From Sediminicola arcticus (lineage in GTDB: Bacteria > Bacteroidota > Bacteroidia > Flavobacteriales > Flavobacteriaceae): a DNA stretch of 64,000 bases. Position numbers and translations under genes: made by a program. Position 1 is the first letter of the stretch, and each line of letters opens with the position of its first letter. The stretch lies in assembly GCF_040566695.1 (NCBI RefSeq), contig NZ_JBEXAE010000004.1, positions 310,001 through 374,000 of the forward strand, in the 5' to 3' direction. Under the pieces are notes generated by a model. The model saw only the letters and a list, made by a program, of their open reading frames with translations, made no database searches and was not told where the DNA came from. Below, one piece after another: positions 50,863 through 60,341 of the stretch.

Positions 50863-53310
50863 ATGAAGCAATTAGTACTCTTTGCCTGTTTTTTATATTC
50901 TATTTCTGCAATCTCCCAAGATATCAAATCCCCATCGGAATTTTTGGGATACGAATTGGGCACGCAATTTACCCGTCACCACGAAGTAGTAGATTATTAT
51001 GAATATTTGGCAGAGGTGGCTCCTGATCGTGTACAACTAACCATTTATGGCAAAACCAATGAGCGCAGACCTTTGTTACTGGCCTATGTATCCTCTGCCG
51101 ACAATATTAAAAACTTGGAAAGTATTAGGGAAGAACATTTAAAAACTACCACAGGGACCGGTAATGCTTCTAAAGCTATTGTTTGGCTTAGTTATAATGT
51201 GCACGGCAATGAAAGCGTAAGCACCGAAGCTTCCATGCAGACCATATATGAGCTTTTGACCAACAAAGCGAACTATTTGGAAAATACAGTAGTAATTATA
51301 GATCCCTGTATTAACCCAGATGGCCGTGATCGTTATGTCAACTGGTATAACGAAAACAAAAACACCCCAAACAATGTTGATCCCAACAGCAAAGAGCACC
51401 ACGAAGGTTGGCTAAGTGGCCGAGCCAATCATTATATGTTCGACCTTAACCGCGACTGGGCGTGGCTAACACAAGTGGAAAGCCAACAACGCTTAAAAAT
51501 GTACAACCAGTGGCTTCCCCATGTACATGTGGACTTCCACGAACAAGGGGTGAACAATCCATATTATTTTGCTCCGGCAGCAGAACCATTCCATGAGGTA
51601 ATCACAGATTTTCAAAGGGATTTTCAAGTAACTATTGGTAAAAACCATGCAAAATATTTCGACGCCAAAGGTTGGTTCTACTTCACCAAAGAAGTATTTG
51701 ACCTATTGTATCCCAGTTATGGGGATACCTACCCAATGTACAATGGTTCTATAGGAATGACTTATGAACAAGGAGGGAGTGGACGCGCAGGATTAGGTGT
51801 TATTACAGCGATAGGGGATACCCTTACTTTAAAAGATAGAATAGAACATCACTTTACCACTGGGATTTCTACAGTTGAGGTAGCTGCAGCTAACGCTCAA
51901 AAATTAAATGACGAATTCAAGAAATTTTACCAACCTAAGAATTACAAGTATAAGAGTTATGTCCTTAACGGAGATGGAGATAAAATAAGGGCACTAACAT
52001 CGCTTTTGGACCAACATCATATAGAATACGGTGCAGGCAACGGTTCTTCGGTTAAAGGTTTTGATTATGCCTCAGGTAAAACAGGCAGTACCAAAACATC
52101 CTCAAACAGCTTGGTGGTCTCTACCAACCAGACAAAAGGAACGCTGGTAAAAGTATTGTTTGAACCTAATGCTAAACTAAGCGATTCTCTAACCTATGAC
52201 ATTACAGCTTGGTCCTTGCCGTATGCCTATGGATTGGATGCCATTGCTTCCGAAAGTTTAGTGCAAATCAACAAATCTTCTACCGATAAGAATGTGGCTA
52301 TTTCTCTTGATCCAAAAGCATATGCATATATTACCGATTGGAATAGCATGGACGATGCCCGTTTTTTGGCAGATTTGTTAAAAGAAGAGGTACGAGTGCG
52401 ATACACAGAAAAACCATTTACATTAAACGGTAAAAAGTACGACAGGGGAAGTTTAATCATAACCAATACAGACAACAAATACAAAAAAGGCTTCCTTAGC
52501 TTATTAGAGGAATCCGCAAAAAAGAACAATAAGACCCTCACAGCAACCAATACTGGTTTTGTGGACAATGGAAAGGATTTTGGTTCTTCTTCTGTATCGA
52601 TGATTTCTGATACTAAAATTGCTGTTCTCAGAGGAGAACCGACAAGTACATTACAATTTGGAGAAATTTGGCACTTTTTTGAACAACAGCTAAATTATCC
52701 AGTATCTATTTTAGATAGTGATTATTGGAACCAAGTAGATCTTTCCAAATACGATGTACTAGTATTACCTGATGGTTATTACGGAAACTCCTTGGATGAA
52801 GATCAGTTACAACGCCTTAAAGATTGGGTTAAAAGTGGCGGCAAACTTATTGCCATGGGAGGGGCTATTAATGGTATAGATGGTGAAAAGGGGTTCGGAA
52901 TAAAAGCAAGAGAAACAAAAAAGGATACTACTCTAACCTTAGAATCCTATGACATTTCTGAGAGAGAGAGCATCAAAAATACCATCACAGGGGCTATTTT
53001 CAAAACCAAGGTAGATAATACTCATCCTTTAGCATACGGATACAAAGACACCTATTTCTCCTTAAAATTAGGGGATGACGCTTATGAATATTTAGACAAT
53101 GGAACCGCAGTCTACCTTGATAAAGATACTGCTCCTGTTGCAGGCTTCGCAGGGAGCGATGCACAGAAAAAAATTGGCAAAACCTTAATTTTTGGAGTAG
53201 AAAACTACGGACGAGGCCAAGTAGTTTATATGGTTGACAACCCTTTGTTTAGGGGATTTTGGGAAAATGGAAAACTCTTCTTTGTGAACGCTCTATTTAT
53301 GGTAAACTAA
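50863..53310 (+). CDS. Exported M14 zinc carboxypeptidase-like protein
   Basis: 815 residues with a signal peptide (MKQLVLFACFLYSISAISQ). The N-terminal M14 domain has zinc ligands His114 and Glu117 (NVHGNES) and His226 (VDFHEQG), the substrate-binding PDGRDRYVN and FDLNRDWAW motifs, and the likely catalytic Glu in MTYEQGGSG (about 300). The C-terminal 250 residues resemble a class I glutamine amidotransferase-like fold (YDVLVLPDGYYG, GGKLIAMGGAI) as seen in many large M14 proteins of Bacteroidota. It probably trims peptides in the periplasm or outside. No T9SS tail is visible. A promoter fits just upstream. Confidence 0.9.
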   Translation: MKQLVLFACFLYSISAISQDIKSPSEFLGYELGTQFTRHHEVVDYYEYLAEVAPDRVQLTIYGKTNERRPLLLAYVSSADNIKNLESIREEHLKTTTGTGNASKAIVWLSYNVHGNESVSTEASMQTIYELLTNKANYLENTVVIIDPCINPDGRDRYVNWYNENKNTPNNVDPNSKEHHEGWLSGRANHYMFDLNRDWAWLTQVESQQRLKMYNQWLPHVHVDFHEQGVNNPYYFAPAAEPFHEVITDFQRDFQVTIGKNHAKYFDAKGWFYFTKEVFDLLYPSYGDTYPMYNGSIGMTYEQGGSGRAGLGVITAIGDTLTLKDRIEHHFTTGISTVEVAAANAQKLNDEFKKFYQPKNYKYKSYVLNGDGDKIRALTSLLDQHHIEYGAGNGSSVKGFDYASGKTGSTKTSSNSLVVSTNQTKGTLVKVLFEPNAKLSDSLTYDITAWSLPYAYGLDAIASESLVQINKSSTDKNVAISLDPKAYAYITDWNSMDDARFLADLLKEEVRVRYTEKPFTLNGKKYDRGSLIITNTDNKYKKGFLSLLEESAKKNNKTLTATNTGFVDNGKDFGSSSVSMISDTKIAVLRGEPTSTLQFGEIWHFFEQQLNYPVSILDSDYWNQVDLSKYDVLVLPDGYYGNSLDEDQLQRLKDWVKSGGKLIAMGGAINGIDGEKGFGIKARETKKDTTLTLESYDISERESIKNTITGAIFKTKVDNTHPLAYGYKDTYFSLKLGDDAYEYLDNGTAVYLDKDTAPVAGFAGSDAQKKIGKTLIFGVENYGRGQVVYMVDNPLFRGFWENGKLFFVNALFMVN

Positions 53311-53356
53311 ATATATATTTCTAAAAATATATTTTTAAAAACACAACACTTAGCGC

Positions 53357-54433
53357 ATGCAAGAAGTAAGCAAAGATTACGATTTGGAGATGTTTTTTGA
53401 GATCTCAGAAGATTTTCTTTGCATAGCAGGGTATGACGGTTATTTCAAAAGAGTAAATCCTGCTTTTTTAAAGGCACTGGGCTATTCCAAAAAGGAAATA
53501 TTCTCAAAACCTATAGATAAATTTATTTTTCCTGAAGACAGGACTAGAACGAATACACAAAGAGAGGGCCTAATAAAAAATACCTCCCTCTTCCATTTTG
53601 AGAATCGTTATGTCACAAAAAATAAAAATATTATTTGGCTTTCATGGACCTCAATTCCCTTGGCCAAGGATAAGTTAGTTTATGCTATTGCCAAGGACAT
53701 CACCTTTAAAAAACAAATGGAAGAGGAACGTTATCATCTTCTTTCCAATTTACATAAAAGAAATAAAGATCTAAAGCAATTATCCTATAGAACATCACAT
53801 GATCTAAGATCTCCAGTAAATAATATCATGGCGCTAATTGACTTGATGGATATTTCCAAAATAGAAGACGAAGACACTTTGGAACTTATATCACTTTTAA
53901 AATTATCAACCGAAGGCTTAAAAATAAATTTGAATGAGTTTGTGGATGACATATCCCAAAATGACCACGGTCTCCTTATTTCTCTAGAAGAGTTAAATAT
54001 TACCAAATGTTTGGAAACTGTAAGAAAGTCTATTAATTATTTAATAGATTGTTCTAATACTACATTCAAAATTAATTTTTTAGACGTAAATACTGTAAAA
54101 TTTAATAAAACCTATCTTGAAAGTATTTTCCTGAACCTTATTACCAATTCAATCAAATATACAAAACCCAATCATTCCCCAGCAATAGCCATTACTACCA
54201 AGAAAATTGGCAATGACATCCAAATAATATTTACTGATCAGGGACTAGGTTTTGATATGGATAAAGACAAAAAGAAGATATTTGGACTTAATGAAAAATT
54301 TCACCACCATGCAGATAGCAAAGGGGTAGGCCTCTATTTAATCTACAATTATATTACCAGTTTAAGAGGAGAGATTGAAGTGGAAAGCAAAATTAATGAG
54401 GGGGCCACTTTTATTATTACAATTCCCAATTAA
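53357..54433 (+). CDS. PAS-domain sensor histidine kinase (orphan)
   Basis: 358 residues with no membrane helix, so cytoplasmic. PAS domain at about 10-120 (DYDLEMFFEISEDFLCIAGY; RVNPAFLKALGYSKKEIF), then the phosphoacceptor His in SYRTSHDLRSPVNNIM and an HATPase_c domain with N box NLITNSIKYTKP, G1 FTDQGLGFD and G2 GVGLYLIYNY. The short spacing between boxes places it near the HWE/HisKA group typical of Bacteroidota. No response regulator is adjacent, so its partner lies elsewhere. It begins 46 bp after the M14 gene and may be co-transcribed with it. Confidence 0.9.
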   Translation: MQEVSKDYDLEMFFEISEDFLCIAGYDGYFKRVNPAFLKALGYSKKEIFSKPIDKFIFPEDRTRTNTQREGLIKNTSLFHFENRYVTKNKNIIWLSWTSIPLAKDKLVYAIAKDITFKKQMEEERYHLLSNLHKRNKDLKQLSYRTSHDLRSPVNNIMALIDLMDISKIEDEDTLELISLLKLSTEGLKINLNEFVDDISQNDHGLLISLEELNITKCLETVRKSINYLIDCSNTTFKINFLDVNTVKFNKTYLESIFLNLITNSIKYTKPNHSPAIAITTKKIGNDIQIIFTDQGLGFDMDKDKKKIFGLNEKFHHHADSKGVGLYLIYNYITSLRGEIEVESKINEGATFIITIPN

Positions 54434-54515
54434 ATCAATATTTGAAAACTACACTTCAAGTCTAAATTTCAACGGAGAGTTTTCCAAATTTAAACTAAGA
54501 AGACCTTAAAAACAG

Positions 54516-55082
54516 ATGCGCAATCCTACCAAGAGACAAAAACAAGCTAGAATATTACGAATTTTCAGGAAAGTGCACAGGACTATGGGTGCTTTGCTCT
54601 TTTCATTTTTTTTTATAATTTCCATCTCAGGGATACTTCTTGGATGGAAAAAAAACAGTGGGGGCTATATCTTGGCAGAGACTCAAAAAGGCGTTTCTTC
54701 CAATTTGGCAGACTGGCAATCATTAGACCTATTACATCAAAAAGCGGTAGGAATTTTTAGGGATTCAATTTCCCCATTGGATCATATCGAGGTAGATCGA
54801 ATGGAAGTCAGAAAAGACAAGGGTATAGTTAAATTTACTTTTGAAAATAGTTTCTGGGGTATCCAATTAGACGGCACTACAGGAAAATTACTACGTATAG
54901 AAATACGGCGTGGTGACTATATTGAGAAAATACATGATGGCTCACTACTCGATTATTATTTTGAGACTCAGAATGGACAATTTAAACTAATATACACCAC
55001 CATCATGGGCGTGGCACTTTTTATTTTTACGACTACAGGGTTTTGGCTATGGTACGGACCTAAAAGGATGCGCAAGAATTAA
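54516..55082 (+). CDS. PepSY-associated membrane protein
   Basis: 188 residues: a basic N-terminus, a first helix (TMGALLFSFFFIISISGILLGW, about 25-46, quoted in part), a periplasmic PepSY-like region of about 100 residues (DHIEVDRMEV; GIQLDGTTGKLLRIE; IEKIHDGSLLDYYFE) and a second helix (TTIMGVALFIFTTTGFWLWY, about 160-180) before a basic end. H-x-G-S/T and the WxWYGP ending are typical of PepSY_TM proteins, which are often linked to iron uptake or reductases at the membrane. It is shorter than the full PepSY_TM family (about 370 residues), like one half of it. No siderophore genes are near. Confidence 0.82.
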   Translation: MRNPTKRQKQARILRIFRKVHRTMGALLFSFFFIISISGILLGWKKNSGGYILAETQKGVSSNLADWQSLDLLHQKAVGIFRDSISPLDHIEVDRMEVRKDKGIVKFTFENSFWGIQLDGTTGKLLRIEIRRGDYIEKIHDGSLLDYYFETQNGQFKLIYTTIMGVALFIFTTTGFWLWYGPKRMRKN

Positions 55083-55268
55083 CACACTTCTTAAGGCCTA
55101 TTTTCTTGAAGTTTACATGACAACCATCTCAATTTATCAATCTTTGATATAATATTCTATAGTTCCATAGAAATCAATTAAAAAAATAGCGAATTTGGCC
55201 AATTATAGCTAACTTAGAGTATAAATACTATTCATTTTAAAAAAAATACTTCTTAAAATATTGCTATA

Positions 55269-56585
55269 ATGTTTCAATATAACCTAAAATTTCAAAGAAA
55301 ATTTCTTTCAGCGGCAGTAATAGTAATGCTATTTATTGGAGTCCAAAATACCTATGCCAATTTTTATCTCCAAGAAGAGCTTAATTACAATATGTACAGT
55401 GGGGAAATCTTGGATAGTGACTCAAAAAAGCCTTTGGTATTCGCTACACTAACCTTAGAGGGTACTAACATAAGTACGGTTACCAACACAGAAGGCACAT
55501 TTTCACTTAAAATACCCAAAAACACAGTTCAAGGAAATATTGCCATCTCGTTTCTAGGCTATAAAACCAAAATAGTTCCCCTCAATGAACTACGTCCGGA
55601 AAAAAATGAGATCATGATGGATATGTCTACCATTGAACTCACGGAGGTTAATGTTATTGTCCCTAAAAGTGCAGAAGGTTTAGTTCGTGAAACATTCGCT
55701 AATAAAGGTGAAAATTATTTTAAAGACCCTACAATAGTAACAGCCTTTTATAGGGAGACCATAAAAAAGAGACGAAAAAACGTATCTCTGTCTGAAGCTG
55801 TGGTCACTATTTACAAGGCTCCATATGATATCTCAAAGAGAGACGCCATACAGTTATACAAGGCCCGAAAAAGCACGGATTACAGCAAATTAGATACCGT
55901 AGCTCTAAAATTAGAAGGTGGCCCTTTTAATGCCCTCTATGTGGACATCATTAAATATCCAGATTATATTTTTAGCGATGAAGACTTCTCCAAATATTCC
56001 TTTAGCTTCGACCAATCCACAAGAGTAAATGACCGCCTTATTTATGTGGTGAATTTTGAGCAACATAATTATATAGACGAGCCCTTGTACAAAGGGAAAC
56101 TTTATATAGATTCTGAAAATAAAATCCTTAGGAGTGCCGTATATACCTTAAACATTACAGATGTAGAAAAGGCCTCTAGACTATTTGTGCGCAAAAAGCC
56201 CGCTAACGCTAATGTTTGGCCCACAGATGTAGCATATAGGGTAGACTATAGAGAAAAGGATGGCCGATGGTATTACGGATACAGCAACGTATTGTTAGAG
56301 TTTAAAATTAATTGGGATGACCGATTATTTAATTCCGTTTACAGCATGACTGCTGAAATGGCTGTAACTGATTGGGAAATAAATACCGAAAAGTCTACCC
56401 TAAAGGCAAGGGAAAAAATGAAATCCCGAATTATTATGAGTGATGAGGCTAGTGGCTTTTCGGATCCTGAATTTTGGGGAGAATACAATATTATTGAACC
56501 CGAAAAATCTATAGAATCTGCTATTAAAAAAATACAACGACAATTAAGAAAATCAAATTCAAAAAATGATTCTACCGCTCTTTAA
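55269..56585 (+). CDS. Exported protein with carboxypeptidase-regulatory-like domain
   Basis: 438 residues with a long signal region (about 1-32, FLSAAVIVMLFIGVQNTYA). Residues about 40-125 form a CarboxypepD_reg-like beta-sandwich (YSGEILDSDSKKPLVFATL; VTNTEGTFSLKIP), as at the start of TonB-dependent receptors, but no plug or barrel follows. The rest (about 135-420) is a beta-rich domain I do not recognise, with FYRETIKKRRKNVSLSEAVV and YKGKLYIDSENKILRSAVYT (quoted), seen in many Bacteroidota proteins of unknown role. Probably periplasmic and linked to the outer membrane. A hairpin terminator follows. Confidence 0.82.
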   Translation: MFQYNLKFQRKFLSAAVIVMLFIGVQNTYANFYLQEELNYNMYSGEILDSDSKKPLVFATLTLEGTNISTVTNTEGTFSLKIPKNTVQGNIAISFLGYKTKIVPLNELRPEKNEIMMDMSTIELTEVNVIVPKSAEGLVRETFANKGENYFKDPTIVTAFYRETIKKRRKNVSLSEAVVTIYKAPYDISKRDAIQLYKARKSTDYSKLDTVALKLEGGPFNALYVDIIKYPDYIFSDEDFSKYSFSFDQSTRVNDRLIYVVNFEQHNYIDEPLYKGKLYIDSENKILRSAVYTLNITDVEKASRLFVRKKPANANVWPTDVAYRVDYREKDGRWYYGYSNVLLEFKINWDDRLFNSVYSMTAEMAVTDWEINTEKSTLKAREKMKSRIIMSDEASGFSDPEFWGEYNIIEPEKSIESAIKKIQRQLRKSNSKNDSTAL

Positions 56586-56646
56586 TGCCTTAAAGCAGCC
56601 TAATAATTATACTTTATTGAAGCCTTGGAGTTTCAGTTCTCAAAAC

Positions 56647-56681
56647 AAAAAAGCGGCTTTTATTTAAAAAGCGGCTTTTTT
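56647..56681 (+). terminator. Terminator between the regulatory-like gene and rocD
   Basis: The arms AAAAAGCGGCTTTT and AAAAGCGGCTTTTT fold on each other with a single G-G mismatch, giving a stem of about 12 bp and a T-run. It sits between convergent genes and can serve both. Confidence 0.7.
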
Positions 56682-56697
56682 GTTTTTCAAAAGACTA

Positions 56698-57981
56698 CTA
56701 TTCACTTTTAAAATTTTTCAAGGTAGTTGTTATAATAGACACACAATCCAATAACTGATCCCTAGTAATAACCAAAGGTGGGGCAAAACGAATGATGTTA
56801 CCATGCGTAGGTTTTGCCAAAAGTCCATTTTCCTTAAGGGCCATACAAATGTCCCATGCGGTCGTACTATCTTCCGTATCATTTATTAAAATAGCATTCA
56901 AAAGGCCCTTTCCTCTTACTGCATTTATCAAGGAGCATGTAGGTATAAATTTGTTCAATTCTTCACGAAACAATTCCCCTAGTTCAAAAGCATTTTGCGC
57001 AAGTTTCTCCTCTTTGATAACCTCTAATGCTGCTATGCCCACAGCTGCTGCTACTGGATTACCGCCAAACGTACTTCCGTGGTTACCTGGTCTTATAACA
57101 CTCATGATATGGTCATTTGCTAATACACCTGACACTGGATAAGCTCCTCCAGAAAGTGCTTTCCCCAAAATTAATATATCGGGTTTCACTTCCGGAGTTC
57201 CACTACAGTGCTTATCTGCACAAGTACAATTTCCACAAGTAGCTAATAACCTTCCTGTTCTTGCAATTCCTGTCTGAACTTCATCAGCAATAAAAAGAAC
57301 ATTGTGCTCTTCACACAAGGCCTTTGCTTTAGCAAGATACCCCTCAGAAGGAACAAAAACTCCTGCCTCTCCTTGAATTGGTTCTACAAGAAATCCTGCA
57401 ATATTCTTATTGCCCTTCAACGCAGTTTCCAAGGCCTCCAAATTATCATATTCTATCTTAATGAATCCTTGTGTATAAGGGCCAAAATGCTTTCTTGCCA
57501 CTTCATCATTTGAAAAAGAGATGATTGTTGTGGTTCGCCCATGAAAATTGTTCTCGCAAACAATTATTTCTGCTTTATTTTCAGGGATTCCTTTTTTCTC
57601 ATAAGCCCACTTCCTGCATATTTTAAGTGCCGTTTCTACCGCCTCAGCGCCAGTATTCATAGGCAACAATTTATCGAACCCAAAGGTCTCTGATGCGTAT
57701 TTCTCAAATTTTCCGAGCATATCATTATAAAATGCTCTTGATGTTAGTGTTAGTGTTTTTGCTTGCTCCATCATTGCCCCAACAATTTTTGGATGACAGT
57801 GGCCTTGATTGACCGCGGAATAGGCCGATAAGAAATCGTAATATTTCTTGCCCTCAATATCCCATACATGGACACCTTCTCCTCTGCTCAATACCACAGG
57901 TAATGGATGGTAATTGTGTGCTCCGTATTCGTTCTCCAATGATATGGCATCCTCAGAAGTTACTATTTCTAAAACTGACAT
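56698..57981 (-). CDS. rocD: Ornithine aminotransferase
   Basis: Moves the delta-amino group of ornithine to 2-oxoglutarate, giving glutamate semialdehyde; part of arginine/proline metabolism. The 427 residues match class III transaminases of the RocD type: VLSRGEGVHVWDIEGKKYYD, the MNTGAEAVETALK phosphate loop, IADEVQTGIARTG with the PLP Asp, Lys274 in LILGKALSGGAYPV, and NHGSTFGGNPVA. An unusual cluster C249-x2-C252-x-C254-x4-C259 sits between GRLLAT and VKPDIL, where other RocD proteins have a short loop such as ACD/E. It could bind a metal. Monocistronic and convergent with the previous gene. Confidence 0.93.
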   Translation of the reverse strand: MSVLEIVTSEDAISLENEYGAHNYHPLPVVLSRGEGVHVWDIEGKKYYDFLSAYSAVNQGHCHPKIVGAMMEQAKTLTLTSRAFYNDMLGKFEKYASETFGFDKLLPMNTGAEAVETALKICRKWAYEKKGIPENKAEIIVCENNFHGRTTTIISFSNDEVARKHFGPYTQGFIKIEYDNLEALETALKGNKNIAGFLVEPIQGEAGVFVPSEGYLAKAKALCEEHNVLFIADEVQTGIARTGRLLATCGNCTCADKHCSGTPEVKPDILILGKALSGGAYPVSGVLANDHIMSVIRPGNHGSTFGGNPVAAAVGIAALEVIKEEKLAQNAFELGELFREELNKFIPTCSLINAVRGKGLLNAILINDTEDSTTAWDICMALKENGLLAKPTHGNIIRFAPPLVITRDQLLDCVSIITTTLKNFKSE

Positions 57982-58390
57982 GATTTCTACTTTTTAAATA
58001 AAACTTATATGATTCCTGCTTAAGGAGAGAAATCATCCTATGAAGTAATTGCAAATTACAAATAATTATGGGGATTATAAAGTTTATTAACGCTTAGTTA
58101 TGTCCTATAGCTCTTTAGTATTAGCGCAATAACTAACAATTCAATTTGAAAATGGCGAAGAAAATGAATTTATCCCATTGCGGAAATCAGTCTATCATTT
58201 CCAAATGCAGAAATAAAAATAGCAGGTAACATATGTAAATATGATCCATCTATCATTAAGCTTCCATAAAATATAGCAGTATCAGAACCAAAAACCTATG
58301 TTCCTGTTAAATTGAAGAACTCTTATAACTTTAGATAGATTTTAGGACAGAGGTCCCTATAATTCTATAAAAAGATTTTACTTTTGCCAC
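57982..58390. other. Divergent intergenic region between rocD and rlmD
   Basis: About 410 bp, AT-rich. It must contain promoters for both genes. Besides the TACTTTTG box right before rlmD I see no conserved hairpin, RNA gene or convincing ORF; the longest start-to-stop frame noted is 25 codons (58152-58229) with no recognisable product. Confidence 0.6.
58379..58386 (+). promoter_or_regulatory. TACTTTTG -7 box abutting the rlmD start
   Basis: TACTTTTG, a full TAnnTTTG match, followed by CCAC and the ATG. Same arrangement as at cmk, guaA and the MFS gene; no -33 TTTG seen. Confidence 0.45.
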
Positions 58391-59803
58391 ATGCGTAAAA
58401 AGAACAAAAGACAGGTCTTCGAAAATGTACAGGTGGTAGATGCAGGGGCCAAGGGAAAAACAATAGGCAAGGCACCAGACGGCCGGGTTATATTTCTAAC
58501 CAACGCGGTTCCAGGTGATGTTGTTGATGTGCAGACCACAAAAAAAAGAAAAGCATACTTTGAAGGTAACGCCATAAAATTCCATACTTTATCTGATAAA
58601 AGGACAACACCAGAATGTCAACATTTTGGAGTTTGTGGAGGCTGCAAATGGCAAGATATGGCCTACGAGCACCAATTGTTCTACAAACAAAAGGAGGTAG
58701 AAAATAACTTAATACGCATTGGTCATTTAGAATTACCTACAATTACTCCAATTTTAGGTTCCGAAAAACAATATTTTTATAGGAATAAAATGGAATTCTC
58801 TTTCTCAGATAGCCGATGGCTCACCTATGATGAAATTAATTCCAAAGCCGAAATAGATGATAGAAATGCCCTCGGTTTTCATATTCCAGGGATGTGGGAC
58901 AAAATCCTTGACATTAAAAAATGTCATTTACAGGCAGATCCTTCCAATGCCATACGTTTAGGGATCAAGGATTTCGCAAATAAACACGAGCTTCCTTTTT
59001 TTAACCCCAGAAACCAAGAAGGACTATTACGTACGCTAATGATTAGAACCTCTTCTAATGGTGAAATTATGGTTTTAGTGCAATTCTTCGAAGATAACGA
59101 GGAACAACGTACACTTTTAATGGATTTTATTAAGGAATCATTTCCAGAGATCACTTCCTTATTGTACGTGATCAACCAAAAGCAGAACGATACGATCTAC
59201 GATCAAAAAATTGAATGTTACGCCGGGCGTGATCATATTTTTGAAGAAATGGAAGGATTAAAGTTCAAGATAAACGCCAAATCCTTTTATCAAACAAATT
59301 CGGACCAGGCGTACGAACTTTATAAAATAACCAGAGATTTTGCGGGACTTACAGGAGATGAATTGGTTTATGATCTATATACTGGAACAGGAACCATCGC
59401 TCAATTTGTAGCAGAAAAAGCCAAGAAAGTAGTTGGGATAGAGGCTGTTCCAGTAGCTATTGAAGATGCAAAAGCCAATGCAAAGCTAAACAATATAGAA
59501 AATGTTGCCTTTTTTGCTGGAGATATGAAAAACATCTTCAACCCAGGGTTTATTGCTATGAATGGCAAACCTGATGTTATCATCACAGATCCACCAAGAG
59601 ATGGTATGCATAAGGATGTAGTGCAACAAATATTGAATATAGCCCCAAAAAAAATAGTTTATGTAAGCTGCAATAGTGCTACACAAGCGAGGGATTTAGA
59701 ATTAATGAAAGACCTTTATAAAATCACTAAATTACAATCCGTGGATATGTTCCCACAAACACACCACGTAGAAAATGTTGTACTTTTGGAAAAACGAGCC
59801 TAA
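58391..59803 (+). CDS. rlmD: 23S rRNA (uracil-5-)-methyltransferase RlmD/RumA-type
   Basis: Methylates a uridine (U1939 in E. coli) of 23S rRNA with SAM. The 470 residues comprise a TRAM domain (about 1-65, VVDAGAKGKTIGKAPDGRVI), the [4Fe-4S] cysteines C76, C82 and C85 in CQHFGVCGGCKW with a fourth in DIKKCHLQ, and the methyltransferase domain with DLYTGTGTIAQF, VIITDPPRDG and the catalytic Cys of VYVSCNSATQ. Length and motifs fit RlmD; the related RlmC is shorter. TrmA is excluded by the cluster. The DUF6452/DUF6048 pair follows 31 bp later and may be co-transcribed. Confidence 0.92.
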   Translation: MRKKNKRQVFENVQVVDAGAKGKTIGKAPDGRVIFLTNAVPGDVVDVQTTKKRKAYFEGNAIKFHTLSDKRTTPECQHFGVCGGCKWQDMAYEHQLFYKQKEVENNLIRIGHLELPTITPILGSEKQYFYRNKMEFSFSDSRWLTYDEINSKAEIDDRNALGFHIPGMWDKILDIKKCHLQADPSNAIRLGIKDFANKHELPFFNPRNQEGLLRTLMIRTSSNGEIMVLVQFFEDNEEQRTLLMDFIKESFPEITSLLYVINQKQNDTIYDQKIECYAGRDHIFEEMEGLKFKINAKSFYQTNSDQAYELYKITRDFAGLTGDELVYDLYTGTGTIAQFVAEKAKKVVGIEAVPVAIEDAKANAKLNNIENVAFFAGDMKNIFNPGFIAMNGKPDVIITDPPRDGMHKDVVQQILNIAPKKIVYVSCNSATQARDLELMKDLYKITKLQSVDMFPQTHHVENVVLLEKRA

Positions 59804-59834
59804 CTTCAAATTGTAGATAAATTCAATTTTGTAC

Positions 59835-60341
59835 ATGAAAAAAATTCTTGCCATTGGCGCCATTTTATTAATCATCATTTCTTTTGCTGCTTGTGAGAAA
59901 GATGATATTTGTGTAGATGGGGATACCCCCCTATTGGTTATAGGCTTTTACGATATTAACGATACAACCACAACCAAAATAGTGACCCAATTAAGAGTCG
60001 CAGGAATAGATCAGCAGTTTACCGTCAATACAGTAGCAGACAGATCCAATTTGGATCTAGTAGAAATGCCATTACGAATAAATAGTCCATCCACCTCTTT
60101 TGTTTTAATATCAAATTCTACCTCTAATACTTCAAACGAAGAAACTGGAAATTCAGATGTTATTACATTTAATTATGAAACTAATGAGGTATTCGTATCA
60201 CGCGCATGTGGGTTTATCGCCAATTATGATAACCTAAATGGAATGCTAACTACAGATGCTGACAACTGGATAAAAGGAGTGGAAATAGTTCAAACAACTA
60301 TAAACGATCAAGCTACAGCTCATGTTAAGATATTTCATTAG
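59835..60341 (+). CDS. DUF6452 family lipoprotein
   Basis: 168 residues from ATG 59835. The signal peptide ends in a lipobox (IISFAAC, Cys19), followed by EKDDICVDGDTPLLVIGFYD, the conserved start of DUF6452, where a second Cys follows the anchor. The rest is a small beta-rich domain with a Cys in SRACGFIANYD. Function unknown. A TTG start two codons upstream is possible. The 3' end overlaps the following DUF6048 gene by 20 bp, so the two are translated together; this pair downstream of rlmD is, as far as I recall, a recurring arrangement in Flavobacteriaceae. Confidence 0.82.
   Translation: MKKILAIGAILLIIISFAACEKDDICVDGDTPLLVIGFYDINDTTTTKIVTQLRVAGIDQQFTVNTVADRSNLDLVEMPLRINSPSTSFVLISNSTSNTSNEETGNSDVITFNYETNEVFVSRACGFIANYDNLNGMLTTDADNWIKGVEIVQTTINDQATAHVKIFH

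Noticed and set aside
56647..56681. Direct repeat of AAAAAGCGGCTTTT as a possible duplicated operator
   Set aside because: It lies between convergent gene ends and folds as a terminator with one mismatch, which explains it better.
58152..58229. A 25-codon frame in the rocD-rlmD intergenic region
   Set aside because: Too short, with no start context, hydrophobic pattern or neighbour to support it.
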